Assembly (NCBI GenBank): GCA_965200615.1
Contig: OZ241377.1
Coordinates: 4,526,001 to 4,590,000, forward strand
Direction: 5' to 3'
From: Bin5 sp965200615
Lineage (GTDB): Bacteria > Chloroflexota > Anaerolineae > Caldilineales > Caldilineaceae
DNA length: 64,000 nucleotides
The notes beneath the pieces are model-generated. The model made no database searches and had not been told where the DNA came from. It was given only the letters and a program-made list of their open reading frames with translations. The position numbers and the translations under genes are program-made. Numbering within the stretch: the first letter of the stretch is position 1; the number at the start of each line of letters is the position of its first letter. Shown one piece after another: positions 18,176-26,123 of this stretch.

Positions 18176-18203
18176 GCGGCACGCGCGATGCTGCGTGTGC
18201 CGC
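18176..18203 (-). promoter_or_regulatory. Strong hairpin in the gatCA leader
   Basis: Bases 18176-18186 and 18193-18203 form an 11-bp stem with one internal mismatch and a 6-nt loop. It lies within a 29-codon minus-strand reading frame (start near 18254, stop at 18173-18171) that is rich in Ala codons. Either the hairpin or the short frame could belong to the sensor part of the leader. Confidence 0.45.
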
Positions 18204-18266
18204 TGCGCAGTTGGCTTTTGCAGGTGAAAGGTCCATCTGTGTGGAAAATCCTGATTGCATGGTTAA

Positions 18267-18295
18267 AGTATAGTCGGTGAATCAGAAAGTGTCAA
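18267..18295 (-). promoter_or_regulatory. Consensus promoter of gatCA
   Basis: Read on the minus strand: TTGACA (18295-18290), a 17-bp spacer and TATACT (18272-18267). The -35 is a perfect match and the -10 matches in five of six positions. Transcription should start near 18260 and give a leader of about 230 nt before gatC. Confidence 0.75.
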
Positions 18296-18322
18296 GTATT
18301 GGCAAAACTTGCGGATGTGGTT

Positions 18323-18351
18323 TTGACTTTCGCGGACTCCTCCCGTATACT
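18323..18351 (+). promoter_or_regulatory. Promoter of the tRNA-Glu gene
   Basis: TTGACT (18323-18328), a 17-bp spacer and TATACT (18346-18351), 28 bases before the first base of the tRNA. It is back to back with the gatCA promoter, the two -35 boxes being only 27 bp apart. Confidence 0.75.
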
Positions 18352-18379
18352 GTCCGGCACCAGGTTTTGCAAGGGACCT

Positions 18380-18452
18380 GCCCCGTTCGTCTAGAGGCCC
18401 AGGACACCACCCTCTCAAGGTGGAGACAGGGGTTCGACTCCCCTACGGGGTA
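18380..18452 (+). tRNA. tRNA-Glu (anticodon CUC)
   Basis: A 73-nt cloverleaf. The acceptor stem pairs GCCCCGT (18380-18386) with ACGGGGT (18445-18451), with a G.U as the first pair and A as discriminator. The D-arm contains CGTCTAGAGGCCCAGGAC, the anticodon stem-loop is CCACC-CTCTCAA-GGTGG with anticodon CTC, and the T-arm is AGGGG-TTCGACT-CCCCT. CCA is not encoded. It reads GAG codons. Promoter and terminator flank it closely, so it is a single-gene unit. Confidence 0.95.
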
Positions 18453-18462
18453 CAGGAACGAG

Positions 18463-18490
18463 AAATCCCGCTGAGTTCAGCGGGATTTTC
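18463..18490 (+). terminator. Intrinsic terminator of tRNA-Glu
   Basis: AAATCCCGCTGA (18463-18474) and TCAGCGGGATTT (18477-18488) form a near-perfect stem followed by TTC and TTTATTTC. It starts 10 bases after the tRNA end. Confidence 0.85.
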
Positions 18491-18523
18491 TTTATTTCAG
18501 GCGGCTGGAATCCTATTGCAGCC

Positions 18524-18973
18524 TCAGTCGACTGCGATGATGGCTTCGATTTCGACGGCCCAGTTGGCGGGCACGGTCAGGCCGATAGCGCTGCGGGCAT
18601 GGCGCCCGGCATCGCCAAAGAGCTCGATGAACATGTCGCTGCAGCCGTGGATGACCGAGGGTGTGTCGTTGAAGCCCGGACCGACGTTGACCATGCCGAA
18701 GACCTTGACGACCTGGCGGACGTTGTCCAGACCGGCGATGGTGTGGACGGCCTGGAGGATGCTGAGCGCGCAGAGCTGAGCGGCGCGGTAGCCTTCTTCT
18801 GTGGTCAGGTCCTGCCCGACCTTGCCCATGATCTCCTCGTCGCCGAAGCGGGAGACCTGTCCGGAGACGTAGACGTGGTCGCCGGAGCGCACTGCGGCCA
18901 TCAGTCGGCCGCCGTCAAGGTCGATCTTCTCAAGTTCGTAGCCCATTTCTTTCAGTTTTGCCAGATAAGACAC
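18524..18973 (-). CDS. RidA (YjgF/YER057c/UK114) family protein
   Basis: A 149-residue RidA-family protein. The subgroup here starts VSYLAKLKEMGYELEKIDLD and has the conserved VRSGDHVYVSGQVSR strand and a VPANWAVEIEAIIAVD end; the latter holds the Glu of the active-site cleft. The canonical catalytic Arg of deaminases is replaced in the VPANWAVEIE motif, as in several Rid subfamilies. Start: GTG at 18973, with AGGAG 6 bases upstream. Rid proteins hydrolyse reactive enamines and imines; the PLP enzymes at 14.7 and 20.9 kb could produce such intermediates (inference). Confidence 0.87.
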   Translation of the reverse strand: MSYLAKLKEMGYELEKIDLDGGRLMAAVRSGDHVYVSGQVSRFGDEEIMGKVGQDLTTEEGYRAAQLCALSILQAVHTIAGLDNVRQVVKVFGMVNVGPGFNDTPSVIHGCSDMFIELFGDAGRHARSAIGLTVPANWAVEIEAIIAVD

Positions 18974-19059
18974 ATTTGACTCCTGTGGGTTGTGCCCCGC
19001 GCGGCGAAGTGCGGCGCGGGCGTGGGGCGGATAGATGGGAAATGTGATATTCGTGTATT

Positions 19060-20334
19060 TCAGGTGGCCGGCGACAGCACTGGCGCTTCTTTGGCGCGGC
19101 GATAGAGGTCGTCGAAGTCGGATGTGCCGTCGTCGTCGAGGTATGCGGTGGCGACGCCGCGCTCGTAGATGGGCTGGTTGGCGGCGCGCCAGTAGTTCCA
19201 CATGCTGGAGCCCTGACTGAAGCTGGTGTCGGCGAAGTAGACGCGCACGCCGTTGGCCCGGCTGTAGCGGATGAGGCGGCGGGGCAGGCTGAAATCGGCG
19301 ACGTCGACGCGATAGGTGTCGAGTGCGGTCTCGTCGATGGTGATGCCGAGGCCGGGGGTTTCAGGCGTTTGGGCGTAACCGCCAACGACGGGGATGCGCT
19401 GGTCGAGCAGGTTGTGCTGGTAGAGCTCGTGGCAGTTGATGGCGGGCCACTGGGCATGACTGAGCACGGCGCCGAGATGGAGGGCCATTGTGGTGGTAAG
19501 GCCGGTGCCGACCATCTGGATGAAGAAGGGCATGTTGGCGGTGGCGGCGGAGATGCCGGAGCGCAGAACGTTGGTGACGCCGCCGGCGATGACGAAGCCG
19601 TCGCAGTAGCCTTGCTGGATGGCTACGGAGCCGGGGACGCCGCCGTAGTGGTGGGCGATGGGGGTTCGCACCTTTTCGCGCAGGAGGCGGTTGCCGGCAA
19701 CGTCGTTGGCCTGCATCGGGCCTTCCCAGATTGCGATCTTGGGGAAGTCGTTCTCGAGTTCGCGGAGGACGGGCACAGCGGTGGACACGTCGAGCAGGAA
19801 GTCGTTCCAGTCGCAGTCGATGTGGAACCAGTCTGGGGTGGCGTCGCTGATGCGCTTGACGGTCGCGTAGACGTCATGCCAGGGCCGGGTCTTGATTTTG
19901 ATGGAGGTGAAGCCGAGATCGACGGCGACGCGGGCTTCCGCTTCGTAGGCGGAGGGTCCCATGTCGTGGTCCCAGAAGGAGACGGGGCACCAATCGCGCA
20001 CTTTGGGTCCCAGGAGGCGGTAGACGGGTACGCCGGCGAGTTTGCCGGCGGCGTCGAAGAGTGCCATCTGAAGGCCGGCGCCGAGGGAGTCATCCCACAT
20101 GAGGTCGAAGGGCGAACGGCCGATGATGCGGTCGGTGTCGTCGACGCGGCCCCAGGTGTAGTTCTGGATGGTTTCGCCGTAGGCGACGGTGCCGTCGTCG
20201 AGGGTGAGGCGGATGACTTCGGACTCGGACCAGCGGTGGATGTTGGCGCGTTCCATTTCGCGACGGACGCGGTCGACCATGGGGATGACGAGGAGGATGC
20301 GTTCGACGTCGGTGATCTTGGCGGTGGCGGTCAT
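19060..20334 (-). CDS. Mandelate racemase/muconate lactonizing enzyme family protein
   Basis: A 424-residue enolase-superfamily enzyme: an N-terminal capping domain (about 1-130, with GDGTVAYGE-like VAYGETIQN) and a TIM barrel. Active-site features are TSIKIKTRP (the KxK general base), FHIDCDWNDF (metal Asp) and IAIWEGPM (metal Glu). PIAHHYGG lies at the next metal-ligand position, where a His replaces the usual Asp or Glu. These enzymes abstract a proton alpha to a carboxylate, for example in sugar-acid dehydration. Start ATG has AGGAG 7 bases upstream. The RidA gene follows 86 bp downstream and is probably in the same operon. Confidence 0.85.
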   Translation of the reverse strand: MTATAKITDVERILLVIPMVDRVRREMERANIHRWSESEVIRLTLDDGTVAYGETIQNYTWGRVDDTDRIIGRSPFDLMWDDSLGAGLQMALFDAAGKLAGVPVYRLLGPKVRDWCPVSFWDHDMGPSAYEAEARVAVDLGFTSIKIKTRPWHDVYATVKRISDATPDWFHIDCDWNDFLLDVSTAVPVLRELENDFPKIAIWEGPMQANDVAGNRLLREKVRTPIAHHYGGVPGSVAIQQGYCDGFVIAGGVTNVLRSGISAATANMPFFIQMVGTGLTTTMALHLGAVLSHAQWPAINCHELYQHNLLDQRIPVVGGYAQTPETPGLGITIDETALDTYRVDVADFSLPRRLIRYSRANGVRVYFADTSFSQGSSMWNYWRAANQPIYERGVATAYLDDDGTSDFDDLYRRAKEAPVLSPAT

Positions 20335-20616
20335 CGAGTGCTCCTGTGGGGTGGGGCCGGTTGGAGTGCGTGGGATGGGTCGGGTTGAGGGAATTCTAAC
20401 ATGATACGCCTTGATCCCCTTATGCTGAACTGTTCATCTTTCGGACAAGAGTATGGCTTGTCGGTGGGAAAAAGTGTGGTCCTGTTCCCGGCGGCAGCAT
20501 CTCCTCCTACTTTGTCTATGCGAAAAGTAGTTGCTACGGCGGATCTGCTCTACATGATCGTTTCGTCAAGATGCGGGTTGATTCCTGACGGCCGCGATTG
20601 CTTCTTCAATAGTCTT

Positions 20617-20844
20617 TTAGATCGTAAGCGAACACCTGCTGGAATCTGTGCTCGGAAGAAACGGTTCAAAGTAATCGGCGGGATAGAGATAGCCATTTTC
20701 GCTTCCGGGTTCGCCAAAACTCTCGTCAATGATGCGGATCATGCCGTGTCGTTCGGCGGCAGGGTCGGAGATGACTTTGTACACTTTGCCGACGGTCAGG
20801 CCGTACAATGGCCCATTCTGTTCAGGTAGATTCGGAGGCTGCAA
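20617..20844 (-). CDS. Small conserved-looking protein of unknown function
   Basis: A 75-residue protein. Its core, YGLTVGKVYKVISDPAAERH followed by GMIRIIDES and YLYPADYFEPF, has the pattern of a compact beta-barrel family of short hypothetical proteins found in many bacteria, in which the 'VGKVYEV ... ideSGEDYLYP..YF' pattern recurs. No signal peptide or membrane segment. It sits alone between the SelA-like gene and the mandelate-racemase-like gene on the same strand. I do not recognise a function. Confidence 0.65.
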   Translation of the reverse strand: MQPPNLPEQNGPLYGLTVGKVYKVISDPAAERHGMIRIIDESFGEPGSENGYLYPADYFEPFLPSTDSSRCSLTI

Positions 20845-20927
20845 GTAGGGCCGATTGCAGATGCGCCTTCGTAGCTCATTTTACGAACCCGGTAAGGGGC
20901 AGGCGACGACTTGAACGCGCAATTCCC

Positions 20928-22040
20928 TCAACCCCGTATCTCCTCCACGAGGCGGGCCAGCACTATCTCTTCTTCGCCTTCCTCCAAGGTCGTCGGGTTC
21001 AGCATGATCGTTTCATCCGGCCCGGCGCCTGCGTTCACTGCCGGCGTCCCTTCGCGCATTGCCTGGAGAATCTCGCTGTGTGTTCGGCCCACCACTGAGG
21101 CGTCGATCTGGACGCAGGCCCGCGGCGTTGGCTGGTTCGCCTCGCTGGGGAAGGATCGGGTTGCGCTCACACCGTCCAGCCGGTTGAGCTCGCTGCACCA
21201 GCCCGCCACTATCTCTTCCATCTGTGAGTTGCGCGCTTCGTGATCGATTGACAGGTATCGCTCGACGGCGGCAAGCAAACCCACCATCTCCTCCTTGCCG
21301 ACTTTCAACGGGCGGCCGATGTTGTGGTGGGGCGGGCCGTTGAGGGCGCAGGCGTCGATGAGCCACTGCTTGCCGAGCACGAGGCCGGATGACTGGGGAC
21401 CGCGCAGGTCTTTGCCGCCGCTGAAGATGGCGGCGTCGGCGCCCATCTGGGTGAACTTCCACAGGTTTTCGACAGGCGGGAGTTGGGCGGCTGCGTCCAC
21501 GAGGACGGGCACGCCGTGCGCGTGGGCGACGTCGATCACTTTCTCCAGGGGAATGTCGCCGGGCGTCCTCATAGCGCCCTCAAACCAGATCACCGCAGCG
21601 GTCTTTTCGTTGATCGCTCTCTCCAGATGCCAGACTTCGGCTTCGCCGGGCCAGCCAATCTCAATCAACTTGACGCCGACCTGGCGGACGGCATGATCGT
21701 AGCCGTTGCGGTGCGCCTTGTGGACGATTACCTCATTCTTGAGGCCGGTCATGTCCGGCAGCTGTTCTATCGCCCACTTTTCGTTGCCTGTGACACAGCC
21801 GGCTATGGCGACTACGATGCCCCCGGCCGCGCCTGAACTGACGTAGCAGGCCTCGTTCTGCGTGAGGAGGGCGATACGGTTGCCGACGCGGCGCTGCAGC
21901 TCCGGCAGTTCAACGAAGGATTTGGCCGCTTCCATCATCGCTTCCAGAACTTCGGGCGGCATGATGGAGCCGCCGAGCCTGGTGAGGGTGGCGTTGGCGT
22001 TAATCAACGGGGTAATATCCAGTTCTGCGTAGGAGGGCAT
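20928..22040 (-). CDS. SelA-like/aminotransferase class V-fold PLP enzyme
   Basis: A 370-residue fold-type I PLP protein of the SelA/D-glucosaminate-6-phosphate ammonia-lyase (DgaE-like) group. Motifs are PLINANATLTRLGGS at the N-terminus, the YVSSGAAGGIVVAIAGC phosphate loop, VLVDAAAQLPP with the PLP Asp, and AIFSGGKDLRGPQSSG with the Schiff-base Lys. Known relatives eliminate ammonia from amino-sugar acids or transfer selenium to seryl-tRNA. Neighbouring catabolic genes (mandelate-racemase-like, sugar ABC transporter) favour a sugar-acid lyase over selenocysteine synthesis. Confidence 0.83.
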   Translation of the reverse strand: MPSYAELDITPLINANATLTRLGGSIMPPEVLEAMMEAAKSFVELPELQRRVGNRIALLTQNEACYVSSGAAGGIVVAIAGCVTGNEKWAIEQLPDMTGLKNEVIVHKAHRNGYDHAVRQVGVKLIEIGWPGEAEVWHLERAINEKTAAVIWFEGAMRTPGDIPLEKVIDVAHAHGVPVLVDAAAQLPPVENLWKFTQMGADAAIFSGGKDLRGPQSSGLVLGKQWLIDACALNGPPHHNIGRPLKVGKEEMVGLLAAVERYLSIDHEARNSQMEEIVAGWCSELNRLDGVSATRSFPSEANQPTPRACVQIDASVVGRTHSEILQAMREGTPAVNAGAGPDETIMLNPTTLEEGEEEIVLARLVEEIRG

Positions 22041-22147
22041 GAGCGTACCACCTTTTTACTGGTGAGGGGAGGGCGGTTGTGGAGTGAAATGCGGCGCGTA
22101 TCGCGTCTAACGATACGCGCCGCGCGCAAAAAACTTCGGATACAGCT

Positions 22148-22744
22148 CTAAGCCGGCTGCGGCAGGACGAGATCGCAGGCGTCGGCGGGCATCCAGTGGG
22201 CATCTTCGCCGGCCCATTTGACGTTGCAGCCGATTGGGTTGGTCAGCGTGGCGCTGACCGGCTGGCCGGAAGTGTGCTCCTCCAGGGCGCGGTCGAGGTC
22301 GAAGACGGTGGCCTGGGTGGCGTCACGCGGGCTGTCGACGCCGCGGCCGGTGTAAACCAGTTCGCGGTCCTTGTTGAAGACGTAGAAGTGGGGGGTGCGC
22401 AGGGCGCCGTAGGCTTTGGCCACTTCCTGGGTTTCGTCACGCAGGTAGACCCAGGGAAATTTGTGCTCGCCCATGCGCTCGACCATGTGGCGGAAGTCGT
22501 CTTCGGCGTTGACGTGGACGCTGTTCGAGTTGATGCCGACGAACTTGACGCCCTTGGAGGCGAATCTGTCGGCGGTAGCGCGCGTCGCTTCGTCGGAGCC
22601 AATTACGTAGGGGCAGTGGTTGCAGGTGAAGAAGACAACGAGTGTTTCGGCGTCATCAAAGCAACCGAGGGTGTAGACTTCGCCGTCGGTGGCGATGAGC
22701 TTGAAGTCGACTGCCTTTTCGCCGATTTCGAGAGTGAAAGCCAT
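22148..22744 (-). CDS. Thioredoxin-like redoxin (AhpC/TSA-type) protein
   Basis: A 198-residue cytoplasmic redoxin of the 'thioredoxin family protein' group related to TlpA and AhpC/TSA. After GEKAVDFKLIATDGEVYTL comes VVFFTCNHCPYV with a CNHC active-site pair, then KGVKFVGINSNSV and RTPHFYVFNKDRELVYTGRG with the cis-Pro strand. The ATG start has AAGGAG upstream. The context (after the binding-protein gene, same strand) does not suggest a dedicated partner. Confidence 0.86.
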   Translation of the reverse strand: MAFTLEIGEKAVDFKLIATDGEVYTLGCFDDAETLVVFFTCNHCPYVIGSDEATRATADRFASKGVKFVGINSNSVHVNAEDDFRHMVERMGEHKFPWVYLRDETQEVAKAYGALRTPHFYVFNKDRELVYTGRGVDSPRDATQATVFDLDRALEEHTSGQPVSATLTNPIGCNVKWAGEDAHWMPADACDLVLPQPA

Positions 22745-22827
22745 GGTTTTCTCCTTGGAAGAACTACGGGAGACCGGCGACCCGACGCCGCGTGGGCGAT
22801 CAAATCACCGGTCATATTTCGCGCCGA

Positions 22828-24186
22828 TCAGGACGGACGCGGTTCGTCGAGCACGGCCTGCGTCTTGCGGTCGATCTCAGGCGCGTGTTCGGCGAAGGTG
22901 ACCTCGCCTTCCCAGATCAGGTTCAGTTCGGAACGGAAGATATTGTTCGCCTCGGTGAAGCGCGTATTCCAGGGCATCGGATAGGGTTCGACGCCGTCGG
23001 TGATCAGCTGGTCGGTGAAGCCGTACATGAAGTTGACTTCGTTTACCTGCGGATCGGTCCATACCGACTTGCGGCCGTTGGTCTGCCTCTTGGCCTCCAA
23101 CACCTGGAAGACACCGGCGTCATAAGAGGTGTAGGCTTTGACCAGTTCCCAGGCTTCGGCGATGTGAGCGGAGTTGGAGTTGATCATCCAGTGGTTGCCG
23201 GAGAAGCAGGTGCCCTGACGTCCTTCTGAGCCAACGGGAAGAGGCACTGAACCGACTTCAAAGCGGTCGCCGACGCGTGCCTGATTGTTGGTGAGGATGC
23301 CAACGGTGCTGGCGTGAGTCGCTTCCAGGCCGGCTACGAAGAGATTGGGCTCGACACCTTCGCGATCGGCGTCGCGGGAGGCGACCTTTTCGTCGAGAAG
23401 ACCTACGTACCACTCCGCGATCTCGGCATGGAGGTCGTTGTTGTAGGACATCGTGCGGCCCTCTTCATCCATGATCCAGGAGTCGGTGGAATCAGGCGCG
23501 CCGAAGGAGCGTGAGACATTGCTGTAGTAGTGCATGGCGATCATGCTGTCGAAGCCGATTCCGAATACACCTGCGTCGGGGTCGGCTGCGGCGCGAGCCA
23601 GCTCCGTCCAGTCGTTAATCGTCCAACCCAACTGCGGCTCGGGCAGCCCCTTTTCCTCCAACATCGTCTTGTTGTAGTTGACTGCGATGTTGCCGCCGGG
23701 GTGAACAACGTCGGGCAGGCTGAAGTTCTTGCCTTCCCACTGGTTGCCCTCAAGGACGCTGGGGTAGAAGTCTTCAAAATCGTCCGGGGGAGCTGTGTCG
23801 AGCAGATCGTCGACTTCGAGATAGATCCCCTTGAGGAAGTTGATGAAGATCCAGCGGTGATGGCCGTAGACCAGGTCCTGCAGCGTGCCGGAGATAAAGC
23901 CGGTCTGCGTCTTGGTCTCGATTTCGCCGTAGATGGTGTCTTCGACTTCGACCTGCACGCCTGTCTCATCCATGAAGCGGGTCGCGAATTCACGCGGCAT
24001 CAGGGCGCCGTTGCCAGCGGGGGCCTGCACGCGCAGCATAGCCATCTCAGCGGCCGGCATCTCTTCGCCCGAATCGGTCGCCGCTGGGGCTGCGGGGGCC
24101 GCGCAGGCAGCCAGCGCTGCGCCGGCGCCTGTCATCGCCATGCCTTTGAGGAACGCTCGTCGTGTGAAATTTTGCTTCGTTATCAT
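22828..24186 (-). CDS. Sugar ABC transporter substrate-binding lipoprotein (family 1)
   Basis: A 452-residue extracellular solute-binding protein. The N-terminus TRRAFLKGMAMTGAGAALAA followed by Cys is a Tat signal with a lipobox, as in many Chloroflexota. LFVAGLEATHASTVG and FSGNHWMINSNSAHIAEAWE are typical of sugar-binding family 1. An open frame runs on into IS copy 2, but the true start is the ATG at 24186, with AGGAG at 24193-24197. It belongs with the two permeases at 25.2-27.1 kb, from which it is now separated by the IS whose end lies only 22 bp upstream. Confidence 0.92.
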   Translation of the reverse strand: MITKQNFTRRAFLKGMAMTGAGAALAACAAPAAPAATDSGEEMPAAEMAMLRVQAPAGNGALMPREFATRFMDETGVQVEVEDTIYGEIETKTQTGFISGTLQDLVYGHHRWIFINFLKGIYLEVDDLLDTAPPDDFEDFYPSVLEGNQWEGKNFSLPDVVHPGGNIAVNYNKTMLEEKGLPEPQLGWTINDWTELARAAADPDAGVFGIGFDSMIAMHYYSNVSRSFGAPDSTDSWIMDEEGRTMSYNNDLHAEIAEWYVGLLDEKVASRDADREGVEPNLFVAGLEATHASTVGILTNNQARVGDRFEVGSVPLPVGSEGRQGTCFSGNHWMINSNSAHIAEAWELVKAYTSYDAGVFQVLEAKRQTNGRKSVWTDPQVNEVNFMYGFTDQLITDGVEPYPMPWNTRFTEANNIFRSELNLIWEGEVTFAEHAPEIDRKTQAVLDEPRPS

Positions 24187-24244
24187 GCGGTTCTCCTGAA
24201 AAGTGTTAGAGGCTGTTTGAAAAGTAAAGGCTGTCGGCCAAATT

Positions 24245-24520
24245 GTGGTATACGTAGTCTCTGTGAAAACAAAACGATACCCAACAGATTTGACTGACAG
24301 CCAGTGGCTTATTATCCAGCATCTGATTCCCGCAGCCAAACCGGGCGGGCGACCACGCAGCCTGGATATGCGTCTGGTGGTTGATGCCATTCTCTACCTG
24401 ACTGTGGGTGGCATCCAGTGGCGGATGCTGCCGAGTGATTTTCCGCCGTGGCAGAGGGCAGAGTGTTTACACCTACTTCAGGCAGTGGCGGGACGATGGC
24501 GCCTGGCGCAGGTTGCATGA
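24245..24520 (+). CDS. IS5-family transposase, N-terminal frame (orfA), copy 2
   Basis: Identical to orfA of the other copies: 91 codons with the IS5 N-terminal domain up to PSDFPPWQ, followed by out-of-frame residues. The break coincides with GGCAGAG repeated in tandem at 24450-24456 and 24457-24463. Removing one repeat unit would fuse this frame to orfB and give a 268-residue transposase. Confidence 0.8.
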   Translation: MVYVVSVKTKRYPTDLTDSQWLIIQHLIPAAKPGGRPRSLDMRLVVDAILYLTVGGIQWRMLPSDFPPWQRAECLHLLQAVAGRWRLAQVA

Positions 24521-25058
24521 CACGCTCAGAGTGCGGGTTCGTCATCGAAGCGGACGACACAAGCATCCAACGGCTGGCAGTATCGATAGTCAGACAGTCA
24601 AGACTGGCCATACACCGGCAGGTGTGCGAGGCTACGATGGCGGTAAACGCATCACGGGACGGAAACGGCATCTTCTTGTCGATACGCTGGGACTCACATT
24701 GGCCGTCCTGGTCACTGCTGCCGACCTGCCTGACCGCGATGGGGCACGGCAACTGCTCAGACGAGGCTGCGGTTTCGGCCAGAAACTGCGTCTTATCTGG
24801 GTTGACGGCGCCTATCGCGGCTCTTTGCAGAGATGGGTTGCGCAGCGTTTTCGCTTCCGCCTTCAACCTGTCCTCCGCCCGCAAGAACAAAAAGGTTTCT
24901 CCGTATTGCCCCGTCGTTGGGTGGTGGAGCGCACCTTCGCTTGGCTTGGCCTCAATCGTCGCCTCTGTAAAGACTATGAACGACTGCCCGAAAGCAGTGT
25001 CGCCTTTATCCATATCGCTATGATTCGTCTCATGGTACGCCGCCTGGCACCCAATTGA
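24408..25058 (+). CDS. IS5-family transposase, C-terminal frame (orfB), copy 2
   Basis: DDE domain frame identical to copies 1 and 3. After the frame break it continues with QSVYTYFRQWRDDGAW, the expected sequence after PPW in IS5 transposases, and holds the two Asp and one Glu catalytic residues. The nominal ATG at 24408 lies upstream of the frame break and is not a likely true start. Confidence 0.85.
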   Translation: MASSGGCCRVIFRRGRGQSVYTYFRQWRDDGAWRRLHDTLRVRVRHRSGRHKHPTAGSIDSQTVKTGHTPAGVRGYDGGKRITGRKRHLLVDTLGLTLAVLVTAADLPDRDGARQLLRRGCGFGQKLRLIWVDGAYRGSLQRWVAQRFRFRLQPVLRPQEQKGFSVLPRRWVVERTFAWLGLNRRLCKDYERLPESSVAFIHIAMIRLMVRRLAPN

Positions 25059-25206
25059 CCCTTTTCAAACAGCTTCTTAGAGATGGAACGGGCCCGTTGC
25101 CCTTGCCATCAAGACCGTACATATCGAATGTGAATGACGTATAGTCTGCGGTCGGACGGAAAAGCGTTTCGATTTCGCCTGGCAACTCTCCTTTCGAGTA
25201 GGTCGG

Positions 25207-26112
25207 TCATCCTTTGATGCCGGACATGACAATGCCCTGGACAAAGAATCGTTGACCGAAGAAGAACATGAGAATTATTGGTACCATCGACATGACGCAG
25301 GCGGCCATCAGAAGATGCTGCATTGGCTCGCCGCCCACTTCCGGAACTGCGTTGAAGAACTGGAGGCCGACCGATACCGTGAACTTCTCCGGTGTGTTCA
25401 GGTAGATAAGCGGCCCCAGGAAGTCGCTCCAACTTGCAATGATCGTGATGATGGCAAGAGTTGCAAGAACCGGCTTGCACAGAGGCAGAAGTATTGACCA
25501 GAAGATGCGGAAATAGCCTGCGCCGTCGATCAGAGCCGCTTCGTCCAGGTCCCGTGGCAGGGTGAGGAAGAACTGACGCATCAGGAAGATGGCGAAGGCT
25601 CCTCCGCCGAACCAGTGGGGAACCCAAAGGGGCAGGTGCGTGTTGACCCAGCCCAGTTTGTAGAAGAGGACGAACTGCGGGATCAGGGTCACCTGCGCGG
25701 GCAGCATCATCGTCGAGAGCGTGATCATGAAGAGGACATCTCGTCCGCGGTAGTCGAAGCGGGCAAAGGAATAAGCGACAAGTGAGGCGGTTATAAGCGT
25801 TCCAAAGGTGGTTAGAACAACGATTAGCACGGAGTTGACAAACCAGCGGCCAACGGGATAGTCGATGTTCAGGACGGTCCAATAATTGGCCCACTGCGGC
25901 GCTGCGGGGATCAGAATCGGCGGAAATGCGAACATCTCCGGAATCGTTTTGAGCGAGCTCATTGCAGTCCAGAAGAGCGGGAAGCCGAAAAGGACGCACA
26001 GCGCCAAGATGATTGCATAAGTCAGCGCGCGGCCGATAGTCTGCATGGCCCGTTGCGGTGAAACCGGGCTCCGTTGTAGCTGAGTTTCCTGAGCTATCGC
26101 TCCTTGCGCCAT
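25207..26112 (-). CDS. Carbohydrate ABC transporter permease (MalG/UgpE-like)
   Basis: A 301-residue inner-membrane permease with six hydrophobic segments, the first at about 30-50 (AIILALCVLFGFPLFWTAMS). The EAA loop is EAALIDGAGYFRIFWSILLP, which contacts the ATPase, and the C-terminus ends in FVQGIVMSGIKG as in MalG-type subunits. It starts 11 bp after the stop of the other permease gene. No ATPase gene is nearby, so a shared MsmX/UgpC-like ATPase is likely. Confidence 0.93.
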   Translation of the reverse strand: MAQGAIAQETQLQRSPVSPQRAMQTIGRALTYAIILALCVLFGFPLFWTAMSSLKTIPEMFAFPPILIPAAPQWANYWTVLNIDYPVGRWFVNSVLIVVLTTFGTLITASLVAYSFARFDYRGRDVLFMITLSTMMLPAQVTLIPQFVLFYKLGWVNTHLPLWVPHWFGGGAFAIFLMRQFFLTLPRDLDEAALIDGAGYFRIFWSILLPLCKPVLATLAIITIIASWSDFLGPLIYLNTPEKFTVSVGLQFFNAVPEVGGEPMQHLLMAACVMSMVPIILMFFFGQRFFVQGIVMSGIKG

Positions 26113-26123
26113 TGAGCTGTCTC

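Larger units (their letters stand above)
24209..25076 (+). mobile_element. IS5-family insertion sequence, copy 2 (868 bp)
   Basis: Same 868-bp element as copies 1 and 3 but inverted, with GAGGCTGTTTGAAAAG at the left and GAAGCTGTTTGAAAAG (inward) at the right. TTA occurs directly on both sides (24206-24208 and 25077-25079), a 3-bp target duplication. It sits between the permease gene and the binding-protein gene, with its transposase reading against the transporter operon. Confidence 0.93.

Noticed and set aside
19369..20388. Antisense reading frame of 339 codons opposite the mandelate-racemase-like gene
   Set aside because: Gly/Val/Asp-rich low-complexity translation typical of the complement of a GC-rich gene; no start signal.
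13043..24208. Inversion of the 13.0-24.2 kb segment between IS copies 1 and 2
   Set aside because: The copies are in inverse orientation and copy 1 has unequal flanks, but copy 2 has a matching TTA pair, which a simple inversion would not leave.
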